From assembly GCF_024734665.1 (NCBI RefSeq), contig NZ_CP102931.1:7203501-7267500 (forward strand): a stretch of 64,000 nt of DNA, in the 5' to 3' direction. The position numbers and the translations under genes are program-made. Position 1 is the stretch's first letter. Each line of letters begins with the position of its first letter. The notes beneath the pieces were generated by a model that was not told where the DNA came from, searched no databases, and saw nothing but the letters and a program-made list of their open reading frames with translations. This document shows positions 25,081 to 33,881 of this stretch, in pieces. Origin of the DNA: Variovorax paradoxus (lineage in GTDB: Bacteria > Pseudomonadota > Gammaproteobacteria > Burkholderiales > Burkholderiaceae_C).

Positions 25081-25128
25081 TTGACGTGTGGTGTCTCTAA
25101 CTGTACTATACGTACAGTACAGTATCAA
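25081..25128. promoter_or_regulatory. Divergent sigma-70 promoters overlapping a TetR-type operator
   Basis: Rightward: TTGACG (25081-25086), 17 bases, TACTAT (25104-25109), reading into the TetR gene. Leftward: TTGATA (complement of 25123-25128), 17 bases, TACAGT (complement of 25100-25105), reading into the NodT gene. A 24-base dyad lies across both: ACTGTACT at 25100-25107 is the exact reverse complement of AGTACAGT at 25116-25123. One bound repressor dimer would cover both -10 and -35 elements and shut off both directions. This is the strongest regulatory site in the window. Confidence 0.75.
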
Positions 25129-25143
25129 CCAGGCCAACAGACC

Positions 25144-25698
25144 ATGACCAGTTCGTCACCGCGCACCAGTGCCAAGCAGCGACTCATCGATGTCGCCTCC
25201 GAGATCGTCTCTGCCCGGGGGGTTCAGGAACTCACACTTGAAGCCGTTGCCGCTGCGGCTGGGGTCACCAAGGGGGGCCTGATCTATCACTTCAAGACCA
25301 GGGACGAACTCCTGGCGGCGGTCGTCCAGGCCATCCTCGACGAATGGGACCAACGCAGCCGAGTCAAGGCGGCACAGGCAGGCAGCTCCAGCGGCGCCCT
25401 GCTGCGGGCCCTGATCGACGACACCTTCGACATGGAGCCCAGGGAAAAGCAGTTGATCAGCAACCTGCTCGCAGCCGCGTCCAGCTATCCCCATCTGCTC
25501 GGACCAGTGCGCGACTTCTACAGCCGCCTGTACGGCGACTTTGCCAAGTCTGGCTCCCGGAGTGGCACCGCATTGGTCATCGCTGCGGCGCTGGACGGCA
25601 TGTCGGTGATGGAACTCCTGAGCTTTCACCAGTTCAGCGACCGCCAGCGCAAGGCAATGCGCCAGGCGCTCCACGCCCTGGCCAAAGAACTCCCCTGA
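25144..25698 (+). CDS. TetR/AcrR family repressor of the RND efflux system
   Basis: A 184-residue regulator starting at ATG 25144. The N-terminal helix-turn-helix spans about residues 10-55 (AKQRLIDVASEIVSARGVQELTLEAVAAAAGVTKGGLIYHFKTRDEL), with the recognition helix in VTKGGLIYHF, as in AcrR and YcdC-type repressors. The C-terminal part is helical with a hydrophobic core and should bind the inducer. It sits between the divergent NodT gene and the adaptor and pump genes and is followed after 19 bases by the adaptor. The 24-base dyad in its own promoter is the likely operator, so it would repress itself, the pump and the outer-membrane channel together. Confidence 0.92.
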   Translation: MTSSSPRTSAKQRLIDVASEIVSARGVQELTLEAVAAAAGVTKGGLIYHFKTRDELLAAVVQAILDEWDQRSRVKAAQAGSSSGALLRALIDDTFDMEPREKQLISNLLAAASSYPHLLGPVRDFYSRLYGDFAKSGSRSGTALVIAAALDGMSVMELLSFHQFSDRQRKAMRQALHALAKELP

Positions 25699-25717
25699 AC
25701 CCTTCCCACACACGCTC

Positions 25718-26830
25718 ATGTCATTCTCGATCTCCACGGCCGTGGCCGCCGCATTGCTGACCGCGCTGATCGCAGGCTGCGCCCGCACGTCCCCACCGCC
25801 CCTCACCCTGCCTCGCCCCGTCAAGGTGGAGGCCATCTCCGCCAGCGCGATGCAAGCCAGTGAGACCTTTGTCGGCACCGTGCGCGCGCATCAGCGCTCC
25901 GACCTCGGTTTCGAATCGTCGGGCCGCATCAGTGCCATTCTTGTGGATGTCGGAGACCGTGTGCGCGCGGGACAGGTGCTTGCCCGCCTTGACGAAGCGC
26001 CTGCGCTGCGCCGCATCGACAAGGCTGAAGCGGACCGCCTCGCCGCGGTCGCCTCCCTCGCGGAGCGGACCACCCAGCTGCGGCAGAACGAGTCGCTGGC
26101 CAAAGACCAGATCGTCTCCCCCGTCACGCTGGAGTCCGTCCAGACGCAGCATCGCATCGCGCAGAGCCAACTCCGGGCTGCCGAGGCGGCATCGGCACTT
26201 GCGCGGCGGGAGCTGGCCCTGTCGCGGATCACCGCCCCCTTCGACGGTGTGATCGTGGCGCGCAACGTCCAGCCTTACTCCGACATCGGCTCGGGCGTGG
26301 CCGTGTTCCAGATCGAGGCTGGTCAGACTCTGGAAGTGGTCGCCATGCTGCCGGAGGCCGTGGCAGCGCGCATTGCCCCCGGCGAGCCCGCCCAGGCATC
26401 CATCTCTCGACCGGCGCAGCCCGCCGCCGTCCTGCCGCTGAAGCTGGAGCGCATCTCCAGCCGCAACGACAGCGGCTCGCTGGTGCAGGCCATCTTTCGG
26501 GTTGACGGGGCGGCGCCGGCATTGCGCAGCGGTGCCATGGTGTCGCTGGAACTTCCAGGCGAGGCAAGCAAGGTTCCTTCGGTGCCTGCTGCGGCGCTCT
26601 TGCTCGATACCGAGCCCGGCCGCGGCAAAGTCTTCGTGCTCGAAAATTCCCGGCTCGTGGGGCGCTCCGTCCAACTGGGATCGGGATTTCTTCCCGACGG
26701 GCGCATCCCAGTGACGTCCGGGCTGAACGCCGGTGACCAGGTGGTGGTTGCCGGAGCGGCCTTCCTGAACGAAGGGCAAGCTGCCGTTGCCCACGCATCC
26801 ACGACGCTGCTTCACGGAGCCAAGCCATGA
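25718..26830 (+). CDS. RND efflux periplasmic adaptor lipoprotein
   Basis: A 370-residue membrane fusion protein. The N-terminal signal ends in a lipobox (LIAGC, cysteine near residue 21). The lipoyl halves flank a helical hairpin: GRISAILVDVGDRVRAGQVLARLD (about 70-93) on one side and LSRITAPFDGVIVARNVQPYSDIGSG (about 167-192) on the other. Beta-barrel and membrane-proximal segments follow, ending with ALLLDTEPGRGKVFVLENSRL. It would bridge the inner-membrane pump and the NodT outer-membrane duct. Its stop overlaps the pump start by four bases (ATGA), which indicates translational coupling. Confidence 0.93.
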   Translation: MSFSISTAVAAALLTALIAGCARTSPPPLTLPRPVKVEAISASAMQASETFVGTVRAHQRSDLGFESSGRISAILVDVGDRVRAGQVLARLDEAPALRRIDKAEADRLAAVASLAERTTQLRQNESLAKDQIVSPVTLESVQTQHRIAQSQLRAAEAASALARRELALSRITAPFDGVIVARNVQPYSDIGSGVAVFQIEAGQTLEVVAMLPEAVAARIAPGEPAQASISRPAQPAAVLPLKLERISSRNDSGSLVQAIFRVDGAAPALRSGAMVSLELPGEASKVPSVPAAALLLDTEPGRGKVFVLENSRLVGRSVQLGSGFLPDGRIPVTSGLNAGDQVVVAGAAFLNEGQAAVAHASTTLLHGAKP

Positions 26831-29800
26831 AGCTCACCGAATCTGCGCTGGGCTCAAGCCGGCTGACCTTGTTCGTTGCGGCGCTGGTGCTTCTTGCAGG
26901 CGTCTTCGCGTTCCTGCGCTTCCCCTCTCAGGAGGAGCCATCGACCACGATTCGTGACGCGATGATCTTCGTCTACAACCCCGGGCTGCCGGTCGAGCGG
27001 ATGGAACAGCTCGTCGCCCGCCCGCTCGAGGCGCGCTTGCGCGAACTGCCTGAACTCAAGCACGTGGTCAGCACCGTGCGCAACGGGTCGGTCATCGTGC
27101 AGGCCACGATCCTCGAGGGCTACGCCGACCTGGCGCCGATCTGGCAAAAGGTCCGGGCCAAGGTAGCGGAGGTGGCGCCGCAGTTCCCCACCGGCACCTT
27201 GCCCCCGGTCGTCAACGACGACTTCGGGCGCGTCGCGGTTGCCTCGATCGCAGTGACCGCGCCAGGCTTCGCCATGAGCGAGATGCGTGAGCCGCTCAAG
27301 CGGGTCCGCGATCGGCTCTACCAGCTGCCGGGTGTGCAGAACATCAGCTTCCACGGACTGCAGGACGAGCGCGTCTACATCGAATTCGATCAGGCGCGCC
27401 TGGGCGGATTGGGGCTTGCAGCGCCTGCCGTGCTCCAGCAGCTGCAGCAGCAGAACGTGGTGCTGTCAGGTGGTCAGATGGTGATGAGCGGTCTCAACAG
27501 CGCGGTGGTCGCCTCCGGCGAGATCCGCTCGCTTCAGGCCCTGCGCGAATTCGTGCTCGGCGTGCCGGACCGCAACGGCCGCCTGGAGAACACGATCCGC
27601 CTGGGCGACATCGCGCAGATCAAGGTCCTGCCTGCCGATCCTCCGGATTCCGCGGCGATCTACAAGGGCGAACCGGCCGTGGTGCTTGGCGTGTCGATGC
27701 GCGCCGGCCAGAACATCAAGGCCTTCGGCCGCAGCCTGAAGGGGCTCATGGGTGAGCTTCAGCAACTGTTGCCCGCCGGCTTCACGCTCGACTACGTCAC
27801 CTTCCAGGCCGACGTGGTGGAGCGCGAGATGGGCAAGATGAACCAGGTGATGGGCGAGACCATTGTGATCGTCATGACGGTGGTCGTGCTTTTCCTGGGC
27901 TGGCGAGCGGGTGTGATCGTGGGCAGCATCGTGCCCTTGACCATCCTCGGTACCTTGATCGCGATGCAGTTTCTCCACATCGAGCTGCACAGCGTATCGA
28001 TGGCCGCCATCATCATCGCGCTGGGGCTGCTGGTGGACAACGGCATCGTGATCGTGGAAGACGTCGAACGCCGGCTCGCGGCCGGCGAGGCGCGGCGCGA
28101 GGCGTGCATCCAGGCGGGAAGATCGCTCGCGATTCCCTTGCTCACGTCATCGCTCGTGATCATCTTCGCGTTCTCTCCCTTTTTCTTCGGCGACACCTCG
28201 ATCAACGAATACCTCCGGCCGCTGGTGGTGGTGCTGGCGATCGCCTTGCTGGGCTCCTGGCTGCTGTGCCTGACAGTGACACCGCTGCTGTGCTATTACT
28301 TCCTCAAGGCGTCGTCTCACACCGTGCACGCTGCCGCTGGCAACGCCGACACAGAAGCCAAATCCGAGGCCCGCTTCTACCGTGTCTATCGACGAGCCAT
28401 CCACGCCGTGCTGGATCACAAGCTGGTTTTCTTCGGCGCGATGGCGGTCCTGTTCACGCTTGCCATGCTGCTGCTGTCGACGGTTCCGTCCGGCTTCCTG
28501 CCGAAGTCGGACCGACCCCAGTACCAGGTCTCGATCGAGTTGCAGCCTGGCACCGATTCGCGCACCACGCTCGCCAAGGTGCAAGCCGTCAGTCGCTGGC
28601 TTTCCGACAAGAAAATCAACCCCGAGGTCACGACCAGCATCGGCTACGTCGCTGATGGCGGACCGCGCATCATCCTGGGGCTGAACCCGCCACTGCCGGC
28701 TTCGCACATCGGCTATTTCACAGTCGGCGTCAGCTCCAAGAATGAGCTCGACGCGATGATTGCGCGCACGCGCGCCTACCTGTCGCAGACCTATCCCGAG
28801 ATCCGCGGCGAGGTCAAGCGCTTCTCGCTGGGTTCCAGCGACTCGGGTGCGGTGGCGTACCGGATTTCCGGTCCCGACGAGACGGTGCTCAAACGCCTGG
28901 GCGAGCAGATCAAGGGAGAGCTGCGCAAGGTGCCGGGCGTCGTCGGCGTGCGAGACGACTGGAACAACCGCATTCCGCGCATCGATGTGCAGATCGACCA
29001 GGCCAAGGCCCGCCGCCTCGGCGTCACGAGCGAAGACGTCGCCACCTCGCTGGCCGCCCGGTTCTCCGGGGTCGATGTCTCCATGCTGCGCGACGGCGAC
29101 ACACTGGTGCCTGTGGTGGTGCGCGGCACCCCTGCGCAACGTCAACACACCGAGGATGTGGTCAACACATTGGTGTATCCATCGGGCGCTGCGCCAGTAC
29201 CGATTTCGGCCATCGCCCATGTCTCGCTGGGTTCCGAGCCTTCTGTTGTCCGGCGCCGCGATCTCTCTCGCACGCTGACGGTGGAGGGGCACAGCGAAAC
29301 CGAAACCGCGCAGCAGGTCGTGACCCGACTGGCTCCCGCCGTCTCGGCACTGGCGTTGCCACCGGGCTATGCCATCGAACTGGGCGCCGAGATCGAAGAG
29401 GCCGCGGAAGCCAACGCTGCGTTGAGCGAGTACCTTCCACATGCGGCGATCGCGATGCTGGTGCTGTTCATCTGGCAGTTCGGCTCCTTCCGGAAGCTGC
29501 TGCTGATCCTGGCCATCATCCCGTTCACGTTGATCGGCGTGGCACCCGCGCTGAAGCTGATGGGCGAGCCTCTGGGCTTCATGGCGAACTTCGGACTGCT
29601 CTCCCTGGCCGGCATCATCGTCAACAACGCCGTGTTGCTGCTCGAGCGCATCGAAGCGGAAATTCATGCGGGCCGCACCCCCAGGGATGCCGTCGTCACC
29701 TCGGCCGTTCAGCGCCTGCGTCCCATCGTGATGACCAAGCTGACCTGCGTGGCCGGGCTGGTGCCGTTGCTGCTGTTCGGCGGCCCGCTCTGGTCGGGCA

Positions 29801-29967
29801 TGGCCGTCACCATCATCGGCGGGCTCGCGCTGGGCACGCTGGTCACGCTGGGGATGGTTCCGGCGCTCTATGAGCTGTTGTTCGACAGTCGACTGTCACG
29901 GTGGTTGGCGCGCACAGCGACGGCCCAAGAAGACGGGCCGTCCGAGCTGGCGACGAGGCAGATCTGA
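26827..29967 (+). CDS. RND family efflux pump, inner-membrane transporter
   Basis: A 1046-residue AcrB-like protein with the duplicated six-helix plan and large periplasmic loops. The length is right for a hydrophobe/amphiphile efflux pump. TM4 reads LGLLVDNGIVIVEDV, where AcrB has two aspartates; here only the first (D404) remains and N405 replaces the second. In TM10 the AcrB lysine is also missing (LAGIIVNNAVLLLE, N933/N934). The proton relay therefore differs from the drug-pump model, as seen in some related branches of the superfamily. The gene overlaps the adaptor gene by four bases. Substrates may be toxic organic compounds handled by neighbouring pathways, but this is only inferred. 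Confidence 0.93.
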   Translation: MKLTESALGSSRLTLFVAALVLLAGVFAFLRFPSQEEPSTTIRDAMIFVYNPGLPVERMEQLVARPLEARLRELPELKHVVSTVRNGSVIVQATILEGYADLAPIWQKVRAKVAEVAPQFPTGTLPPVVNDDFGRVAVASIAVTAPGFAMSEMREPLKRVRDRLYQLPGVQNISFHGLQDERVYIEFDQARLGGLGLAAPAVLQQLQQQNVVLSGGQMVMSGLNSAVVASGEIRSLQALREFVLGVPDRNGRLENTIRLGDIAQIKVLPADPPDSAAIYKGEPAVVLGVSMRAGQNIKAFGRSLKGLMGELQQLLPAGFTLDYVTFQADVVEREMGKMNQVMGETIVIVMTVVVLFLGWRAGVIVGSIVPLTILGTLIAMQFLHIELHSVSMAAIIIALGLLVDNGIVIVEDVERRLAAGEARREACIQAGRSLAIPLLTSSLVIIFAFSPFFFGDTSINEYLRPLVVVLAIALLGSWLLCLTVTPLLCYYFLKASSHTVHAAAGNADTEAKSEARFYRVYRRAIHAVLDHKLVFFGAMAVLFTLAMLLLSTVPSGFLPKSDRPQYQVSIELQPGTDSRTTLAKVQAVSRWLSDKKINPEVTTSIGYVADGGPRIILGLNPPLPASHIGYFTVGVSSKNELDAMIARTRAYLSQTYPEIRGEVKRFSLGSSDSGAVAYRISGPDETVLKRLGEQIKGELRKVPGVVGVRDDWNNRIPRIDVQIDQAKARRLGVTSEDVATSLAARFSGVDVSMLRDGDTLVPVVVRGTPAQRQHTEDVVNTLVYPSGAAPVPISAIAHVSLGSEPSVVRRRDLSRTLTVEGHSETETAQQVVTRLAPAVSALALPPGYAIELGAEIEEAAEANAALSEYLPHAAIAMLVLFIWQFGSFRKLLLILAIIPFTLIGVAPALKLMGEPLGFMANFGLLSLAGIIVNNAVLLLERIEAEIHAGRTPRDAVVTSAVQRLRPIVMTKLTCVAGLVPLLLFGGPLWSGMAVTIIGGLALGTLVTLGMVPALYELLFDSRLSRWLARTATAQEDGPSELATRQI

Positions 29968-30499
29968 TTTTCGGAAATGTGCAAGGTGAACGAAAGTCAG
30001 CCACCTTCATGTGCCTGTAGCTGGACGGAGTGGGTCCTCGGCACTAGTCAACGCCGGCGCGATAGCGTGCCGTGTAGGTCTGTGCCTCGATCGCGCTATT
30101 GAGCGAATCGACAAGCATGAATTCGGCGCTGGAACGCAAGATGTACTGGTCAACATACCGGCTTTCGATGCACCAGACATCGTCGTAGATCTGGGTCAGA
30201 GGAGGTGGCCGGTGGCGACCTACAACCTCACGCGGCTGTGTACCGCGGCACAACTGCGTCCGCAGCGCGGCTGATGAGCCCCCAGAACGTCGACATGGCC
30301 CCATCCAACCATATGAATGACCGCGCAAAGAGCCATCTGCAGTCTGCAAGGGGGCCGCACAGGGTGCATGCTCACGCTATGGCGTTTCCCTGAGGTATGC
30401 GCGGCGATAGATGCACCTATTTTTCCTCCAGTGGCTGGCTGAAGATGCCTTTAGCAGTACTTGCTGCTCTGGTGCATTTTTAATCTCTAGGAGGAGACT
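29968..30499. other. 532-base gap between efflux operon and porin, with a possible gene remnant
   Basis: No complete gene is seen. On the minus strand, 30044-30199 encodes an amphipathic stretch of about 50 residues (containing ESRYVDQYILRSS and SLNSAIEAQTYTARYRAGVD) that ends in a stop and reads like the C-terminus of a real protein. Frame continuity upstream is poor, so it may be a decayed gene. The right end, from about 30410, is richer in AT and should contain the porin promoter. No terminator with a clear T-run was found after the pump gene. Confidence 0.3.
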
Positions 30500-31933
30500 G
30501 TGCTTCGTAATCTGTCTGCAGCGACCGTGTCGCCGCGAGTTGTCAATTTCATTTCGGTGGTGTCATTGTTCGCAGTCTTCGGGGCATCGAAAAGCCTGGC
30601 TCAGGAGCGGGAGAACACACCCGAGATCCCTCGCGCGCAGCCCACGCAATCGGGTCCGGAATCCGCCCCAAATGGCCCGTCCGGCTTGCCCTTCCTGGAT
30701 CCTGCTTGCCAGAAGTTCGATCAGTACAACACCCGCATCATGAGCACCATCGACCAGCCATCGGTGTGCGAAACGGTTTACCCAAGCCTGTTCGGTGTTC
30801 GAGATTGGCTTGCCAACTCAGGGTGGGGTATCCAGGGAACAATTTCTCCAGTGATCGACCGCGATATTAAAAACAAGAATGACGGCGGAACTCAGAAATA
30901 TGCTGGGCACAACGGCGCCAGCGGTTACATCATCGGCAACGTCTATGCCACCTACGACCTGTCTCGAATCGGTTTTCCGGCCGGCGGCCAATTTACCGGC
31001 AGTGTTTCCACGATGTATTCCCACAATCGCGCGGGGGAAGCACCCGTCATGCACCCTGCCGTGACCACACTCGGAATTACGCAGCCGCTTCTTGACAATA
31101 CAGTTGAACTCAAAGCGGGCTATCTGCTGACGATCCAGGATTTCGTGGGGATGAATCTCACCGGAAACGCAGGGTCCGTGGCACAGAGCTTGTCCAGTGT
31201 GATTCCATCGCTGGCCGGCCTTAGCGTCTACACGCCGACCCCCACAGCGGAAATCACAGTCAAGGATCCCTGGACAAAGAGTTTCTACAACCGTTTCGGG
31301 ATATCACGCAGCATCAGCTCCTCCGGTGCCACGGAGGAATTGGCGCAAAACCGCTACGGCCTTCGCTGGCGCACCCCCGGGACTTCGGCGCTGTTCGTCA
31401 ACGAGTTTGGCTACAAGACTGGGCTGTCGCAGGAGGGACGCTCCGTTTGGGCGAGAGCCGGCCTTATTTACAACACGACGGACTACACGAAGTATGACGG
31501 GCAAACGGCCAGCAACAACTATGCAGCCTATGCCGGACTGACGATGCAGCTGACGAAAAGCGCCCACGGTCCCGGCGGGCTGAATCTGGACGTCAAGGTC
31601 AACTACGCTCCCGCCGATCGAAACATGTACACCAGGGATTACTCTGTCGCCCTGTTCTATATCGGGCCGTTCGCGAGCAGGCCTTTCGATATGGTCTCGC
31701 TTGCCTACAGTCAAACGTTCGGCAGCCGTGACCTGCAGAAGATGGTCACGAAACTCGGCGTTCAGAACTCGGTGACGCTCTCCACCGCAGGGATGCTCTC
31801 TTATTCTTATCGGCTGACCAACGGCGTGTACTTGGTATCGACCGCATCCGTGGTTACCAATCCCGGAACCGTGTGGAACTCGAAGCTACCAACGGCAGTG
31901 ATACTTGATCAAAAGCTGCTTATTTCTTTTTGA
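30500..31933 (+). CDS. Carbohydrate-selective porin, OprB-like
   Basis: A 477-residue outer-membrane protein starting with GTG at 30500; the near-perfect Shine-Dalgarno AGGAGGAG just before it decides this start. A signal peptide ends at SLAQ (about residue 34). A proline-rich linker follows, then a cysteine pair (near DPACQKF and PSVCETVY). The remainder is beta-strand rich with alternating aromatic residues and has the OprB features RDWLANSGWGIQGTISPV and GPGGLNLDVKVNYAP. The C-terminus ends in phenylalanine, as expected for BAM-assembled porins. Base composition is lower in GC than the neighbours. It could admit sugars or the substrate of a nearby pathway. Family assignment is moderately sure, since the strand pattern is clearer than any single motif. 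Confidence 0.75.
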   Translation: MLRNLSAATVSPRVVNFISVVSLFAVFGASKSLAQERENTPEIPRAQPTQSGPESAPNGPSGLPFLDPACQKFDQYNTRIMSTIDQPSVCETVYPSLFGVRDWLANSGWGIQGTISPVIDRDIKNKNDGGTQKYAGHNGASGYIIGNVYATYDLSRIGFPAGGQFTGSVSTMYSHNRAGEAPVMHPAVTTLGITQPLLDNTVELKAGYLLTIQDFVGMNLTGNAGSVAQSLSSVIPSLAGLSVYTPTPTAEITVKDPWTKSFYNRFGISRSISSSGATEELAQNRYGLRWRTPGTSALFVNEFGYKTGLSQEGRSVWARAGLIYNTTDYTKYDGQTASNNYAAYAGLTMQLTKSAHGPGGLNLDVKVNYAPADRNMYTRDYSVALFYIGPFASRPFDMVSLAYSQTFGSRDLQKMVTKLGVQNSVTLSTAGMLSYSYRLTNGVYLVSTASVVTNPGTVWNSKLPTAVILDQKLLISF

Positions 31934-32053
31934 ATTACGCAGATCTGCTGCTCACAGGCTGCTGCCGATGAGCAGCATTTCCATTGGCGCTTCAAGCCTC
32001 AGCGGCCACCACCCGATGCGGCTTGTCTCCAGACAGTGAATCAGCGTCGGCCC

Positions 32054-33652
32054 CTACGGCGCGTTCAGACGCGTGGCCAGGGAATCGAAATGCGGGTGGG
32101 CACGCAGGCCGTCGTAGGCGGGCGACGTTAGCAGCAACAATCCTTGCGTATGGATTCGCGACATCAGCGCGCGATCAAGCCACTCGAAAGCCTGGTCGAT
32201 TTCTTCCAGTCCGGCATGAATCAGCGTCATCGCGGCGGAGTCGGGCCCATGGTCGTCATCCTTGCCGTCTTGCAGGACGCCGAGAATGCGCCGTGCTTCG
32301 TCCTCCTGGCCCGCTCTGGCATAGGCATAGCCGAGATGCGCCAAGGCCGCGGGATGTTCGTCCATCAGGCGGCACGCCTCCTCCAATTGGGAAATGGCGG
32401 TTTTGTGAAATCCTGCGTAAAGAAAACAGTCGCCCAGCAGCAGTTGGGCCGCGTCGAATTCCGGCGCCAATGCGACCGACCGCTGAGCGAACATGATGGC
32501 GCCATCGAAGTCACGCATGTGCATGCAAACTGCCGCCAGCGAGGAGTGCGCGAATGCCGACCGCGGAGCCAGCGCCACACCGCGCTCAGCCGATGCGAAT
32601 GCTTCTTCCAGGCGGCCTGATTGAAGGTATCCCAATCCCAGCGCGGTGTGTGGCAAACCTTCCCTCGGGCTGGCACCGATCGCCCGGCGGAACATCATGA
32701 CTGCCTCGTCAATATGGCCGGACGTGAGACGGCTGAGGCCTAGCGCCACCTGGTCACCTGTCGCCTGGTCCCGGATTGCACCGCGCAGATACTCGCGCAG
32801 CAATACGTTGTCGCGCAACAGATACCGTGGCGCCATGTCGTCTTCGACAGTGATGCACGATGGCCTGGAGCTGACCCAGGAATGGACAGAGGCCGCGACC
32901 TCGGTGGCCACCCTTTTCTGAAAGGCGATCATGTCATCCACTTCCTGCTCGTGGCGGCCAGACCAGACGGTCACGTCCCGAAGCGGGTCGATGATTCGCA
33001 GATTCAGTCGGTAGACCTTCCCCTGGCGGAAAAGGCTTCCTTCCATGACATAGGACGCCTGTGATTCCCGCACAACCTGCTGCAGGTTACTTGCCATCGC
33101 AGCGAACTTCTCGCTGGAACCACGCGAGAGTATGGCGACGATCGGCAGATTTGCCAGGTAGAGGCTGATCTCGTCATGAAATGCCGTCACCGTGTCCGAG
33201 TCGTCGATATTCAGACCCGAGAAGGGGAGGATCAATAGTCGCGGCGCAGACTCGCTGCGTGCGAGCGACCGTGCCTCCTGCGGTGCGACATTCCCGTTCA
33301 TGAACTGGAACGCCGGCATGAAGCCGCCTTTGGGCAATGAGATGCGCACTTGGTCGAGGATGCCTTCGGTCTGGTAATAGAACTCGAGCCGCGACCTCAA
33401 CCGCCATGCTTCGGTCCGCACGCTCGTCTGGAACTGCGGATAGAAATCTCCACCATGGCCGAATGCGTCAACGGCAATATTGAATTGTTTCAGCCGTTCG
33501 CCACGCCCGGCCAGGGTTTCGGATACGAGATATTGAAGCAACTGACGCAAGCGCTTCGCGCGTCGGAAAGTTTCACTCTGCAACACGGCATGCAATGCCG
33601 CATGGATGGCGCCTTTCTGCAGTTCAAAGGCGGCGATCAGGCCTGAAACCAT
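32054..33652 (-). CDS. TPR-repeat regulator with N-terminal wHTH-like and TolB/FlgO-like domains
   Basis: A 532-residue protein. Residues about 15-115 match the N-terminal module found in many TPR and adenylate-cyclase-linked signalling proteins (SETFRRAKRLRQLLQYLVSETL, then VRTEAWRLRSRLEFYY, then ISLPKGGFMPAF). Residues about 138-270 match the TolB/FlgO-like nucleotide-free domain (LLILPFSGL, SYVMEGSLFRQGKVYRLNLRIIDPLRDVTVWSGRH). The rest is about six tetratricopeptide repeats. No cyclase, kinase or membrane segment is present. It is probably a scaffold-type transcriptional or signalling regulator. It lies between the porin and the flavin monooxygenase cluster and is transcribed away from the latter, so it may control it. 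Function is otherwise unknown. Confidence 0.75.
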   Translation of the reverse strand: MVSGLIAAFELQKGAIHAALHAVLQSETFRRAKRLRQLLQYLVSETLAGRGERLKQFNIAVDAFGHGGDFYPQFQTSVRTEAWRLRSRLEFYYQTEGILDQVRISLPKGGFMPAFQFMNGNVAPQEARSLARSESAPRLLILPFSGLNIDDSDTVTAFHDEISLYLANLPIVAILSRGSSEKFAAMASNLQQVVRESQASYVMEGSLFRQGKVYRLNLRIIDPLRDVTVWSGRHEQEVDDMIAFQKRVATEVAASVHSWVSSRPSCITVEDDMAPRYLLRDNVLLREYLRGAIRDQATGDQVALGLSRLTSGHIDEAVMMFRRAIGASPREGLPHTALGLGYLQSGRLEEAFASAERGVALAPRSAFAHSSLAAVCMHMRDFDGAIMFAQRSVALAPEFDAAQLLLGDCFLYAGFHKTAISQLEEACRLMDEHPAALAHLGYAYARAGQEDEARRILGVLQDGKDDDHGPDSAAMTLIHAGLEEIDQAFEWLDRALMSRIHTQGLLLLTSPAYDGLRAHPHFDSLATRLNAP

Positions 33653-33881
33653 GTCTGCTCCACGTGCACTGTGATCGCGCCATTCTGTTTGAGTTCAGCG
33701 CCGCGCGACACAGGGTTTGACCAGCTTCAGGGTCACATCAGGTCACGGAATCACCACCGAAGCCGCGACGCCCGATGAGACGGGAACCAGCAAGAGTCGT
33801 GACCCTTTGAGACTTCGTTTTCCATGCTGCGCTGACGACACTGCATCGGCCAGGTCAACCCAACGAAAACGAGACAGAGAC
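33653..33881 (+). promoter_or_regulatory. Divergent spacer before the flavin monooxygenase cluster
   Basis: This 229-base region separates the TPR regulator from the first monooxygenase gene. It contains a dyad TGACC (33718-33722) / GGTCA (33731-33735) and a further direct copy of GGTCA at 33741-33745, which may bind a regulator. No clean -35/-10 pair was identified. An in-frame start at 33717 would extend the monooxygenase into this region but has no ribosome binding site and unlikely composition. Confidence 0.35.

Noticed and set aside
33717..33881. N-terminal extension of the first flavin monooxygenase
   Set aside because: Composition is unlike the protein, no ribosome binding site is seen, and the dyad of the control region lies within it.
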